NCBI RefSeq assembly: GCF_016863275.1
Contig: NZ_BOOO01000027.1
Coordinates: 91,699 to 155,698, forward strand
Direction of reading: 5' to 3'
Source of the DNA: Planotetraspora mira
GTDB taxonomy: Bacteria; Actinomycetota; Actinomycetes; Streptosporangiales; Streptosporangiaceae
Length of the DNA stretch: 64,000 nucleotides
Shown here: piece after piece, positions 33,385 to 41,893 of the stretch
Numbering within the stretch: the first letter of the stretch is position 1
Layout of the letters: the number at the start of each line of letters is the position of its first letter
Position numbers and translations under genes: made by a program
Notes under the pieces: generated by a model
The model's database searches: none
What the model was told of the DNA's origin: nothing
The model's input: the letters and a program-made list of their open reading frames with translations, nothing else

Positions 33385-34862
33385 AGATCTGGTTTCTGAC
33401 CGGCAGCCAGGGCTTGTACGGTGAGGACACGCTTCGCCAGGTCGCCGAGCAGTCCCGGCGGATCGCCGAGGAGCTGAACGACGCGCTGCCCGTCGAGGTG
33501 GTCTGGATGCCCGTGCTCACCAGCGCGGGCGCGATCCGCAGGCTCTGCCTCGAGGCCAACTCCGACGACGAGGTCATCGGCCTGGTCGCCTGGATGCACA
33601 CGTTCTCGCCCGCCAAGATGTGGATCGCCGGGCTCGACGCGCTGCGCAAGCCTCTGGTGCACCTGCACACCCAGGCCAACCGCGAGCTGCCGTGGAGCTC
33701 CATCGACATGGACTTCATGAACCTGAACCAGGCCGCGCACGGCGACCGGGAGTTCGGCTACATGCAGACCAGGCTGGGCGTGGCACGCAAGACCATCGCC
33801 GGCCACGTCAGCGACCCGTCGGTGGCGGCGCGGATCGGCACCTGGGCGCGGGCGGCGGCGGGCCGGGCCGAGGTGGCCTCCCTGAAGCTGGCCAGGTTCG
33901 GCGACAACATGCGCGACGTCGCCGTCACCGAAGGCGACAAGGTCGAAGCCCAGATCACGTTCGGCGTCTCGGTCAACACCTACGGCGTCAACGAGCTCGT
34001 CGAGGCCGTCGACGCCACGGCGGACGCGGACGTGACGGCGCTGGTCAAGGAGTACGAGGAGCTCTACAAGGTCGCGCCGGAGCTGCGCGCCGGGGGAGAC
34101 AGGCACGACTCCCTGCGCTACGCCGCCCGCATCGAGCTGGGACTGCGCGGCTTCCTGGACGCCGGCGGATTCAAGGCGTTCACCACGAACTTCGAGGACC
34201 TGGGCGGGCTGCGGCAGCTTCCGGGCCTGGCCGTACAGCGCCTGATGGCCGACGGCTACGGCTTCGGCGGCGAGGGCGACTGGAAGACCTCGGTGCTGCT
34301 GCGCACGCTGAAGAAGATGGCGGAGGGGCTGCCCGGCGGCACGTCCTTCATGGAGGACTACACCTACCACCTGACGCCGGGCGAGGAGCTCATCCTCGGG
34401 GCGCACATGCTGGAGGTCTGCCCGTCCATCGCCGGCGGCACGGCGTCCTGCGAGATCCATCCGCTGGGCATCGGCGGCAGGGAGGACCCGGTCCGGCTCG
34501 TCTTCGACGCCGCGCCCGGCCCCGCCGTGGTCGTGGGCCTGGCCGACATGGGTGAGCGGTTCCGCCTGGTGGCCAACGAGATCGACGTCGTCGCGCCGCT
34601 GGAGCCGCTGCCGCGCCTGCCCGTCGCCCGTGCGGTCTGGCGTCCCCAGCCCGACCTGCGCACCTCGACCGAGTCCTGGCTGACCGCGGGCGGCCCGCAC
34701 CACACCGTGCTGTCCGCAGCGGTCGGCGCCGAGGAGCTCACCGATCTGTCCGACATGCTCGGCGTGGAACTGGTCCTCATCGACGCCGACACCACCTCGC
34801 GCTCGCTCGCCAAGGAGCTGCGCTGGAACCAGGCCTACTACCGCCTCGCCCGAGGCTTCTGA
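33381..34862 (+). CDS. araA: L-arabinose isomerase
   Basis: A 493-residue metal-dependent isomerase converting L-arabinose to L-ribulose. It starts [20 protein letters not shown] like E. coli AraA. Active-site residues are recognisable: Glu in [10 protein letters not shown], Glu in [10 protein letters not shown], His in [11 protein letters not shown], and His in [11 protein letters not shown]. The start is TTG at 33381, inside the araD stop (TTGA). It completes the araBDA pathway and is followed by strong hairpins. Confidence 0.95.
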   Translation: MKIWFLTGSQGLYGEDTLRQVAEQSRRIAEELNDALPVEVVWMPVLTSAGAIRRLCLEANSDDEVIGLVAWMHTFSPAKMWIAGLDALRKPLVHLHTQANRELPWSSIDMDFMNLNQAAHGDREFGYMQTRLGVARKTIAGHVSDPSVAARIGTWARAAAGRAEVASLKLARFGDNMRDVAVTEGDKVEAQITFGVSVNTYGVNELVEAVDATADADVTALVKEYEELYKVAPELRAGGDRHDSLRYAARIELGLRGFLDAGGFKAFTTNFEDLGGLRQLPGLAVQRLMADGYGFGGEGDWKTSVLLRTLKKMAEGLPGGTSFMEDYTYHLTPGEELILGAHMLEVCPSIAGGTASCEIHPLGIGGREDPVRLVFDAAPGPAVVVGLADMGERFRLVANEIDVVAPLEPLPRLPVARAVWRPQPDLRTSTESWLTAGGPHHTVLSAAVGAEELTDLSDMLGVELVLIDADTTSRSLAKELRWNQAYYRLARGF

Positions 34863-34864
34863 CC

Positions 34865-34878
34865 GGCGGATATCCGCC
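34865..34878. terminator. Small palindrome just after araA
   Basis: GGCGGATATCCGCC is a perfect 14-bp palindrome two bases past the araA stop, followed by TT. A larger imperfect hairpin (GGGGCGCC at 34886-34893 with GGCGCCCC at 34910-34917) follows. Together with the 34921-34959 hairpin they form a termination region. Confidence 0.5.
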
Positions 34879-34920
34879 TTCTCCCGGGGCGCCGGCCAAA
34901 GCCGGCGACGGCGCCCCAGC

Positions 34921-34959
34921 CGGGCAGGGACGCCGTTGTGGACACGGCGCCCCTGCCCG
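34921..34959. terminator. Strong hairpin terminator after the arabinose operon
   Basis: Sixteen-base arms (34921-34936 and 34944-34959) pair with one mismatch around a 7-base loop (TGTGGAC). It is the strongest of three hairpins in the 178-bp gap after araA and the likely main stop for the operon. Confidence 0.82.
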
Positions 34960-35040
34960 TCCCCCGTTCATGGGAGAACACGGAGCTGGGAGAATGGTGT
35001 CCCATCTTGAGCACCGTGTCGGGAACGGGGAGCACGCACG

Positions 35041-35862
35041 TTGTCAGACAAGCCCGAAGCCCGGGTCCGCCGTGACCTGCAGGCCGACTGCGGAAGCTGT
35101 TTCGCCCTGTGCTGCGTCGCGCTGCCGTTCGCGGCGTCGGCCGACTTCGCGATCAGCAAGAGGGCGGGAGACCCCTGCCCCAACCTGCAGGCCGACTTCC
35201 GCTGCGGCGTCCACTCCGAGCTGCGGCACAGGGGCTTCTCCGGCTGCACCGTCTTCGACTGCTTCGGCGCCGGGCAGAAGGTCTCCCAGATCACCTTCGA
35301 GGGACGGGACTGGCGCGGGGCGCCCGGCACGGCCCGCCAGATGTTCGCCGTCTTCCCCGTCATGCGGCAGCTTCATGAGCTCCTCTGGTATCTGGCCGAG
35401 GCGCTGACCCTGCCTCCCGCCCGGCCCGTCCGCGACGACCTGCGGAAGGCGTTCGAAGAGACGGAGCGCCTCACTCTCGGCCTCCCGGAGGAGCTCACGG
35501 AGCTGGACGTGGCCGCGCACCGGGACGGTGTCAACGCCCTGCTGCTGCGCACGAGCGAACTCGTCCGGGCCGGCGTCCCCGGGCGGAAGAAGAACCGCAG
35601 GGGAGCGGACCTCATCGGGGCGAACCTCGCAGGCGCCGATCTGCGCGGTGCGAACCTCCGCGGCGCCTATCTCATCGCGGCCGATCTCACGAACGCGGAC
35701 CTGAGGGCGGCCGACCTGATCGGGGCCGACTTCCGCGACGCGGACCTCGGCGGGGCCGATCTGACGGGCAGCATCTTCCTCACTCAGTCCCAGCTCAACG
35801 CGGCCAGGGGCGACGCCGCGACGAAGCTGCCCCAGGCCCTGGCCCGTCCCGCCCACTGGTAG
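35041..35862 (+). CDS. Pentapeptide-repeat protein with an eight-cysteine N-terminal domain
   Basis: A 273-residue protein with two parts. Residues 1-80 hold eight Cys (17, 20, 24, 25, 46, 55, 69, 74), starting DCGSCFALCC, then PCPNL, FRCGVH and GCTVFDCFGAG. This is reminiscent of Cys-rich metal-binding domains. A helical middle follows. Residues 188 to about 245 are roughly eleven pentapeptides of the A(D/N)LxG type (GADLIGANLAGADLRGANLR), which fold as a right-handed quadrilateral beta-helix. Some pentapeptide proteins mimic DNA and shield gyrase; nothing here proves that. TTG start at 35041. It stands alone between terminators and an SDR gene. Confidence 0.85.
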   Translation: MSDKPEARVRRDLQADCGSCFALCCVALPFAASADFAISKRAGDPCPNLQADFRCGVHSELRHRGFSGCTVFDCFGAGQKVSQITFEGRDWRGAPGTARQMFAVFPVMRQLHELLWYLAEALTLPPARPVRDDLRKAFEETERLTLGLPEELTELDVAAHRDGVNALLLRTSELVRAGVPGRKKNRRGADLIGANLAGADLRGANLRGAYLIAADLTNADLRAADLIGADFRDADLGGADLTGSIFLTQSQLNAARGDAATKLPQALARPAHW

Positions 35863-35892
35863 TGACGGCGCACGGGGGATGACGCCGCCGGG

Positions 35893-36699
35893 TCAGATCT
35901 CCTTGAGGAATCCGGCGTCGACGGCGAAGTCCGCGCCGGTCGTGCTCGCCGAACGCGGTGACACGAGCAGGGCGATCACGTCGGCGACCTCCTGCGGCTC
36001 GACGAGGCGCCCGGTGGACAGCTTCATCATCTCCGGTGCGACGCTGTCCATCACGTTGTCGCGGTCGGTGCCCGCCTGGGCGGCGATGATGTCGGCCGCG
36101 CCTCCCTCCTCGGTCCACCAGGCCGTCCGGACGGGCCCGGGGGAGACGGCGTTCACCCGGACGCCCTGCGGAGCGAACTCCTCCGACAGCGCCTTGGTCA
36201 GGTTGTTCAGGGCCGCCTTGGCCGCGTTGTAGTCGACGTTCATCGGGGCGGGCAGCCGGGCGCTCCCCGACGAGATGTTGACGATCGAGCCCCCGCCGCG
36301 GCGGAGCATCGGCGGGATGGCGGCGCGGACGGCACGGACGATCGAGAACAGGTTGAACTCGAACATCACCCGCCAGTCGTCGTCGGTGGGGGCGAGGAAC
36401 GACATCCGCGGCAGGGCCACTCCGGGGGGCGGACCGCCGGCGTTGTTCACCAGGATGTCGAGTCCGCCCCACTCCTCGACGGCGCGTGCCACGACCTGGC
36501 CGGGCGCTTCGGGGTCCATCAGGTCCACCGGCACGTGGATCAGCGCGCCGTCGCCGAGCGCCTCCAGTTCCGGAGTGCTCTTGCGTGAGGCGGCCACGAC
36601 CCTGACCCCCTCATCGAGCAGCGTGCGGGTGACGGCCAGGCCGATGCCCTTGGAAGCGCCGGTGACGACCGCCACGCGGCCGGAAAGCTGCAGATCCAT
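35893..36699 (-). CDS. SDR-family oxidoreductase
   Basis: A 268-residue classical short-chain dehydrogenase/reductase. The cofactor loop TGASKGIG is at about residues 14-21, with Arg/Lys after the second strand (AASRKS) favouring NADP(H). NNAGG follows, and the catalytic Ser (NISSGSARL) precedes YNAAK. An insertion of about ten residues (PGVALPRMSFLAPTDDDW) lies after NNAG. The C-terminus TTGADFAVDAGFLKEI is typical. Substrate cannot be read from sequence. It stands alone and converges on the pentapeptide gene. Confidence 0.9.
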   Translation of the reverse strand: MDLQLSGRVAVVTGASKGIGLAVTRTLLDEGVRVVAASRKSTPELEALGDGALIHVPVDLMDPEAPGQVVARAVEEWGGLDILVNNAGGPPPGVALPRMSFLAPTDDDWRVMFEFNLFSIVRAVRAAIPPMLRRGGGSIVNISSGSARLPAPMNVDYNAAKAALNNLTKALSEEFAPQGVRVNAVSPGPVRTAWWTEEGGAADIIAAQAGTDRDNVMDSVAPEMMKLSTGRLVEPQEVADVIALLVSPRSASTTGADFAVDAGFLKEI

Positions 36700-37069
36700 G
36701 GGGGTTCCTCTCCCTCGTCAGACCCCATCCGGTCGGAATGGGGATCTTCATGACGGCAAACCTAGGACGAACCCGCTGTCAGGCCCTGGCGGGCATCGGA
36801 CCAGCAGTTGCGGCGGGATTCGGACCCGCAATCCGCCCGGCGGGCCAGGCACGCGCGATGCCGGCGGCCGCCGTGGTGAGGCCGGGCGGAATCCGGCGCT
36901 TCGGAGGGCTCTGGTAGCGTGGCCGTGATCGCACTGATCACCGTTGATCGCTCCGAGGAGGTGAGACCCATTACCGCTGTATCAGGTCGGGTGCTCCCTC
37001 CCACGGACACACGGTCATCCTGGGACAGGTGACCGAGGGAGCCCCGTCGGCATCCCGAAAGGCTCCCCA
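36700..37069 (+). other. 370-bp spacer with a promoter-like TAGCGT and a structured leader
   Basis: TAGCGT at 36915-36920 is a good actinobacterial -10, giving a leader of about 140 nt before the methylase gene. The leader contains an unusually strong GAGGAGGTG (36955-36963) with no gene at the right distance, although a 37-codon frame starting GTG at 36919 passes through it and stops at 37032. GCTCCCTC (36993-37000) pairs with GAGGGAGC (37035-37042), with an inner GGTCA/TGACC stem (37013-37017 and 37030-37034). The stem would form around the frame's stop, so attenuation is conceivable. I cannot match it to a known riboswitch. Confidence 0.4.
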
Positions 37070-37918
37070 ATGTCGGTTTCCTCCCTTCCGCTTTCCGTCA
37101 TCGTCACCAGGCTTCGAGCCGCCGGCTGCGTCTTCGCCGAGGACGAGGCGGAACTGATCGTCTCCACGGCCCGGACACCGGACGACGTCGTCGCCATGGT
37201 CGACCGGCGAGTCGCGGGCCTGCCCCTCGAGCACGTCCTCGGCTGGGCGGAGTTCTGCGGCCTGCGCGTGGCCGTGGATCCCGGGGTCTTCGTGCCCCGT
37301 CCGCGCACCGAGTTCCTCATCCGCCAGGCCGCGGCCCTCGCCCCTGCGGGCGCCGTCGTCGTCGACCTGTGCTGCGGCTCCGGCGCGATGGCCGCCGCAC
37401 TGGCGGCGACCCTGGACCGGCCGGAGGTGCACGCCGCCGACATCGACTCCGCCGCGGTGCTGTGCGCCCGCCGCAACCTCGCCCGCTACGGCGGCCAGGT
37501 GTACGAGGGCGACCTCTACGACCCGCTGCCCGTCTCTCTGCGGGGCCGCGTCGACGTCCTGGTCGCCAGCCCGCCCTACGTGCCCACCGAGGCGATCGGG
37601 TCGCTGCCGCCCGAGGCCCGCGTCCACGAGCCGCACATGGCCCTTGACGGCGGCGCGGACGGGCTCGACGTCGTACGGCGGGTGATCGCCGCGGCGCAGT
37701 TATGGCTGGCGCCGGGCGGGCACCTGCTCGTGGAGACGAGTGAGCGCCAGGCCCAGCGTGCCGCCGAGGCCGTCGCGGGCAGCGGCCTGGTGCCGCGGGT
37801 GGCCGCTTCGCGCGAGTTGGACGCCACCGCCGTCATCGGCACCAGACCCGCGTTCCGTGACGGCTCGGACGGTCAGACGCCCCAGGTACGGCTCGGCCCG
37901 GCGATCGCCGATGACTGA
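37070..37918 (+). CDS. PrmC/HemK-related protein N5-glutamine methyltransferase
   Basis: A 282-residue SAM-dependent methylase of the HemK/PrmC superfamily. An N-terminal helical domain is followed by PLEHVLGWAEFCGLRVAVDP (the PrmC-type linker), PRPRTEFL, and the SAM motif VVDLCCGSGAMAAALA. The catalytic motif, NPPY in true PrmC, reads VASPPYVP, so the Asn that contacts the Gln substrate is Ser. That places it in the PrmC-related group of unknown substrate found widely in actinobacteria, not the release-factor methylase beside prfA. SPPY might change substrate amide recognition. Confidence 0.85.
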   Translation: MSVSSLPLSVIVTRLRAAGCVFAEDEAELIVSTARTPDDVVAMVDRRVAGLPLEHVLGWAEFCGLRVAVDPGVFVPRPRTEFLIRQAAALAPAGAVVVDLCCGSGAMAAALAATLDRPEVHAADIDSAAVLCARRNLARYGGQVYEGDLYDPLPVSLRGRVDVLVASPPYVPTEAIGSLPPEARVHEPHMALDGGADGLDVVRRVIAAAQLWLAPGGHLLVETSERQAQRAAEAVAGSGLVPRVAASRELDATAVIGTRPAFRDGSDGQTPQVRLGPAIADD

Positions 37919-37936
37919 CGGGGGCGATCGGGGGCA

Positions 37937-39346
37937 CTACCGTCCATCGCGACCCCAGATCTCGGCCGAGGCGGCCAGGGGATAGGGGACGTCGGAGGGC
38001 GGGACGTCCCAGATCCTGGTACGGCGGCGTTCGAGGTCGAAGCGCGGCCACCCCGGGTCGCCGGTGGCGGCGAAGGCCGTCCAGGCCCTCCTGATCTGCT
38101 CCGACAGGACGGCGAAGTCGGCGGGCGGCGGTGAGCCCAGGAGCCAAGCGGCCAACGGGGTCTCGCCGTCGCCGAAGGTGAACGGCACGTCGAGGGCGTG
38201 GCAGGCGCCGAAAGCGGGGCTCCGCCAGGCGAAGTCGTACAGCCAGGTGCGGCCGCCCGCCCGGGCGTGCGCCTCGGCCACCCAGGTCGACGGCATCCGG
38301 AACAGCGCGTCGGACATCATCACCGAGAACAGTGCGGTTTCGCCGAGGTCGGGGTAGGCCGCGCGGTAGGCCCCGGCAGCGTCCGGCCCGAGCCCCAGCG
38401 AGGCGGCCTCAGCCGCGAGATCGACGACGGCCGGGGCGAACAGTTGGAACTCCTCGTGGGTGAACCCGCAGATCAGATCCACGTCGCGGCCGTCGCCGAT
38501 CGCCTCCCACGGCTGGCCGGCGACCAGTTCGCCGTCGATGACCGGGCCGAAGGGGGGGATGCCCGCGTCGCGTCCGGGCAGCCGCACGTCCTGGACCCGC
38601 AGGATCCCCTCCGGCGAGAGCCCGGCGAAGCCCTCCCTCGTGGGCTCGATCCCGGCCTCGGCCGCCATGAGCCCGGTGACCTGCTCGGCCTCATCCGCCG
38701 TGAGCGGCCCCGCGGGCACGCTCTGCGCGATCGCCCGCCGGCACAGGCCCCGGGTGGCCTGCGCGGAGACGAGCACGGCCACCGAGCCCGCGCCCGCGGA
38801 CTCGCCGAAGACGGTGACGTTGCCTGGGTCGCCGCCGAAGACCGCGATCTCCGCCTGCACCCACTTCAGGGCGGCGACCTGGTCGAGCAGCCCGCGGTTG
38901 GCCGGGGTCCCCGGCAGCAGTCCGAAGCCCTCGAAACCGACGCGGTAGTTGAAGCTGACCATCACGACCCCGGCACCGGCGAGCAGGGCGCCGTCGTATT
39001 CGGGCTGGCTCGCCGAGCCGGAGAACCACGCGCCGCCGTAGATCCAGACCATGACCGGCAGGCCCGCGGCGCCGAGGGCCGGCGTCCAGACGTTCACCGT
39101 GAGGCAGTCGAGTCCGTCGCCGGGCCGCCAGATCGCCGGCATCCCCGGCATGGCAGGCGACTGGGGCGGCGCGGCGCCGAAGGTGACGGCGTCCCTGACG
39201 CCGTCCCATGCCGGCGCGGGAGCGGGCGCCAGGAAGCGCAGCGGCCCTTCCGGCGCGGCCGCGAAGGGGACTCCCCGGAAGGCGGCGACGCCGTCCCGGG
39301 TGACGCCGCGCACCCGCCCGGCAGAGGTCCGCACCACCGCGTCCAT
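37937..39346 (-). CDS. Type-B carboxylesterase
   Basis: A 469-residue esterase/lipase of the carboxylesterase type B (para-nitrobenzyl esterase) family. The N-terminal segment VRTSAGRVRGVTRDGVAAFRG is typical. The oxyanion loop is MVWIYGGAWFSG, the nucleophile Ser in VTVFGESAGAGSVAV, an acidic residue in ICGFTHEEFQLF, and the His in GACHALDVPFTFGD. The ATG at 39346 is chosen because GAGGAGCGG lies directly upstream and residues match from there. No signal peptide, so cytosolic. It could hydrolyse xenobiotic esters; no neighbour suggests a substrate. Confidence 0.9.
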   Translation of the reverse strand: MDAVVRTSAGRVRGVTRDGVAAFRGVPFAAAPEGPLRFLAPAPAPAWDGVRDAVTFGAAPPQSPAMPGMPAIWRPGDGLDCLTVNVWTPALGAAGLPVMVWIYGGAWFSGSASQPEYDGALLAGAGVVMVSFNYRVGFEGFGLLPGTPANRGLLDQVAALKWVQAEIAVFGGDPGNVTVFGESAGAGSVAVLVSAQATRGLCRRAIAQSVPAGPLTADEAEQVTGLMAAEAGIEPTREGFAGLSPEGILRVQDVRLPGRDAGIPPFGPVIDGELVAGQPWEAIGDGRDVDLICGFTHEEFQLFAPAVVDLAAEAASLGLGPDAAGAYRAAYPDLGETALFSVMMSDALFRMPSTWVAEAHARAGGRTWLYDFAWRSPAFGACHALDVPFTFGDGETPLAAWLLGSPPPADFAVLSEQIRRAWTAFAATGDPGWPRFDLERRRTRIWDVPPSDVPYPLAASAEIWGRDGR

Positions 39347-39496
39347 CCGCTCCTCGATTCCCCGTGCTGACCGGCGCAGGCGGTCGCGTCGGAGCCGAGC
39401 GCCTTCTCTCGCGAGGCTACGGCACGGTCGCCGTCTTCTTCCGAGAACCGCGTTCGCTGATGACATGCGCACGAATTCGCTTTACGATCACCATCC

Positions 39497-39658
39497 GTGA
39501 CTGAGGCTGATCTTGCGGGGCGTCGGTCGGCCGATGATCCGTTCTTCCTCATCCTTGGCGACATGACGGGACAGGTGCGATTGCATCCCCGGCCGATCGG
39601 CCGCGGATCGGTGTGTCGATCTCAATCGCCGTCCTTCCGGCTCCGCTCCAGGAACTGA
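39497..39658 (+). CDS. Possible 53-residue ORF between the esterase and permease genes
   Basis: The 364-bp spacer upstream of the esterase holds an open frame from GTG 39497 to TGA 39658: it starts MTEADLAGRRSADDPFF and continues LILGDMTGQVRLHPR. No Shine-Dalgarno site is convincing and the C-terminal half is Arg/Ser-rich, as random GC-rich frames are. I recognise no family. Otherwise the spacer shows only AT-richer patches near 39470 that may hold promoters. Confidence 0.2.
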   Translation: MTEADLAGRRSADDPFFLILGDMTGQVRLHPRPIGRGSVCRSQSPSFRLRSRN

Positions 39659-39710
39659 TCACTCAGAAACCGCCGGTGAACCCACCCCCCACCCCTCCGG
39701 GAGTTCCCTG

Positions 39711-41183
39711 ATGTCCCAAACAGAGCAAAGGCCGGTCGCCGTCTCGGCGGCACTGGCCGGAGACCGCCTCGGCATACCGTCCGTCGTCTTCTTCGTCATC
39801 TCCGCGGCGGCCCCGCTGACCGTCGTCGCGGGTGTGGTGACCACCGCGTACGCCGCGACGGGCGTGACCGGCGTCCCGCTGGCCTTCATCCTGCTCGGTG
39901 CGATCCTCGCCGTGTTCGCCATCGGGTACGTGACGATGGCCCGTCATGTCGTCAACGCGGGGGCGTTCTACGCCTACACCGCGAAGGGGCTCGGCCGTCC
40001 GGTGGGCGTGGCCACCGCCTGGGTCGCGCTCCTGGCCTACAACGCCCTGCAGGTGGGCCTCTACGGTGTGATCGGCTCGGCGACCCAGCCGTTGCTCGCC
40101 GACTGGTTCGGGATCTCCCCGGACTGGTGGCTGATCGCGCTGGTCCTGTGGGCGCTGACCGGGATCCTCGGCCTCATGCGGGTCGACGTGAACGGGAAGG
40201 TGCTGTCGGTCCTGCTGGTCACCGAGATCGCCGTCATCGTGGTGTTCGACATCGCCGACCTGCTGCACCCGGCCGCCTCCGGCTACAGCCTCGACGTCTT
40301 CAGCCCGTCGAGTCTGTTCGTCCCCGGCATCGGCGGCGTGGTCGCGATCTGCGTGGCGGCCTTCTCCGGCTTCGAGTCGTCGGTCGTGTTCTCCGAGGAG
40401 ACCAAGGACCCCAAGCGTACGGTGCCGATCGCGACCTACGTCGCGCTCGCCATCATCGCCGGGCTGTACGCGCTGTCCTCGTGGGCGATGACCGTTCCCG
40501 TCGGCTCGGACAAGGTCGCCGACGCCTCGCGAGAGCAGGGCCCGGGCCTGCTGTTCGGCCTGGCGGGTGAGCACCTGGGCTCGACCGTCGCGACGATCGG
40601 CTCCGTCCTGTTCGTCACGAGCGTCATCGCGGCGCTGATCGCCTTCCACAACACGATCGCGCGCTACATCTTCGCCCTCGGCCGGGAGAGGGTGCTGCCC
40701 GCGGTCTTCGGCCGCACCTCCCAGCCGACCGGTGCGCCGGCCATCGGCTCGATCACCCAGAGCGTGGTCGGATTGGCCGTCATCGCGATCTACGCCGCCA
40801 CCGGCGCGGACCCGCTCGTGCAACTCTTCTTCACCGTCGGCTCCTTCGGCGGCCTGGGGATCCTGCTGCTGCTCGCGGCCACCTCCGTCGCCGTGTTCGC
40901 GTACTTCGCCAAGAACCCCGGGACCGAGACCGCCTGGCGGACGCGGATCGCGCCGGCCATCTCGGCGGTCCTGCTGGTCGTCGTGCTCGCGCTCGCCCTG
41001 GTCAACTTCGACACCGTGCTGGGCGTGTCTCCGGACTCCCTTCTCCGGTGGGTGCTGCCCGGCGTGTACTTCGTCGCCGTCGTCTTCGGCGTCGTGTGGG
41101 GGCTGGCTCTGCGCGGCAGGCGTCCCGACGTCTACGCCAACATCGGCATGGGCGCCGAGGCGACCCCTGAGGTGGCGCGATGA
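39711..41183 (+). CDS. APC-superfamily amino acid permease
   Basis: A 490-residue transporter with about 12 membrane helices. The first helix region SVVFFVISAAAPLTVVAG has the unwound-helix Gly/Ala pattern of the APC fold. The segment FSGFESSVVFSEETKDPKRTVPIA, between helices 6 and 7, is the amino acid transporter signature. A hydrophilic N-terminus and short C-terminus face the cytosol. The GNAT gene follows with a 4-nt overlap, so the pair may import and acetylate an amine or amino acid. Substrate unknown. Confidence 0.9.
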   Translation: MSQTEQRPVAVSAALAGDRLGIPSVVFFVISAAAPLTVVAGVVTTAYAATGVTGVPLAFILLGAILAVFAIGYVTMARHVVNAGAFYAYTAKGLGRPVGVATAWVALLAYNALQVGLYGVIGSATQPLLADWFGISPDWWLIALVLWALTGILGLMRVDVNGKVLSVLLVTEIAVIVVFDIADLLHPAASGYSLDVFSPSSLFVPGIGGVVAICVAAFSGFESSVVFSEETKDPKRTVPIATYVALAIIAGLYALSSWAMTVPVGSDKVADASREQGPGLLFGLAGEHLGSTVATIGSVLFVTSVIAALIAFHNTIARYIFALGRERVLPAVFGRTSQPTGAPAIGSITQSVVGLAVIAIYAATGADPLVQLFFTVGSFGGLGILLLLAATSVAVFAYFAKNPGTETAWRTRIAPAISAVLLVVVLALALVNFDTVLGVSPDSLLRWVLPGVYFVAVVFGVVWGLALRGRRPDVYANIGMGAEATPEVAR

Positions 41184-41764
41184 CCGACATCATCCGGATG
41201 ACGGACGCCGAGGCGGTGGGCGCCGTCATCGGCACCTCGTTCCACGACCTGGAGGTCTCGGCCTGGCTCGTCCCGCCGGACGACGACCGCCGGCGCGTCC
41301 TGCCGCCCTTCTTCACCATGCTCACCGAGCACGCCCTCACCTACGGCGAGGTCTACGCGACGGCCGACATGGCGGCGGTCGCCGTGTGGTTCCACAACGA
41401 CGTCGCGCCGCCGCCGGACATCCCGGACGAGGCCGAGCGGGTGGCGGCCTTCGCCGGCCGGCACGCGTCGCGCCTCGCGCAACTGGACGAGGAGATGGCC
41501 AAGCACCATCCGCACGACCCGCATCACTATCTGTCGTTACTCGCCGTGCTGCCGGAGAGGCAGGGGCAGGGGCTGGGCAGCCGACTGCTGGCCGAGCACC
41601 ACGCCAGGCTCGACGAGGCGGGTGTCGCGGCGTACCTGGAGGCGAGCAACGCCCGCAGCCGTGAGCTCTACCTGCGCCACGGCTACCGCGACCTCGAGAC
41701 GACGCCGATGATCCTGCCCGACGGCCCGCCGATGTTCCCGATGTGGCGCCCGCCGAACGGCTGA
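41180..41764 (+). CDS. GNAT-family N-acetyltransferase
   Basis: A 194-residue acetyltransferase. The acetyl-CoA-binding motif A is LLAVLPERQGQGLGSRLLAEH (RQGQGLGS fits Q/RxxGxG/A). Motif B follows as AYLEASNARSRELYLRHGYRD. The N-terminal half (residues 1-100) is acidic and rich in Trp/His and probably forms the acceptor site. ATGA overlap with the APC permease gene couples translation. Target amine unknown. Confidence 0.9.
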   Translation: MTDIIRMTDAEAVGAVIGTSFHDLEVSAWLVPPDDDRRRVLPPFFTMLTEHALTYGEVYATADMAAVAVWFHNDVAPPPDIPDEAERVAAFAGRHASRLAQLDEEMAKHHPHDPHHYLSLLAVLPERQGQGLGSRLLAEHHARLDEAGVAAYLEASNARSRELYLRHGYRDLETTPMILPDGPPMFPMWRPPNG

Positions 41765-41893
41765 TCGGCACCCGCGCTCCCGCAGGCTCGCCCGATGGAC
41801 GGCCATCAGGCGAGCCTGCCGCATCCTGTCCCTGCGGGTACCGGTGCCGGCGGGGACTTACTCATGGTGACGGTCCGCGGCATCGTCGCCACC

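Noticed and set aside
36919..37032. 37-codon gene in the spacer before the PrmC-like gene
   Set aside because: The frame has an unusual strong SD inside it but no recognisable product; treated as possible leader, not as a gene.
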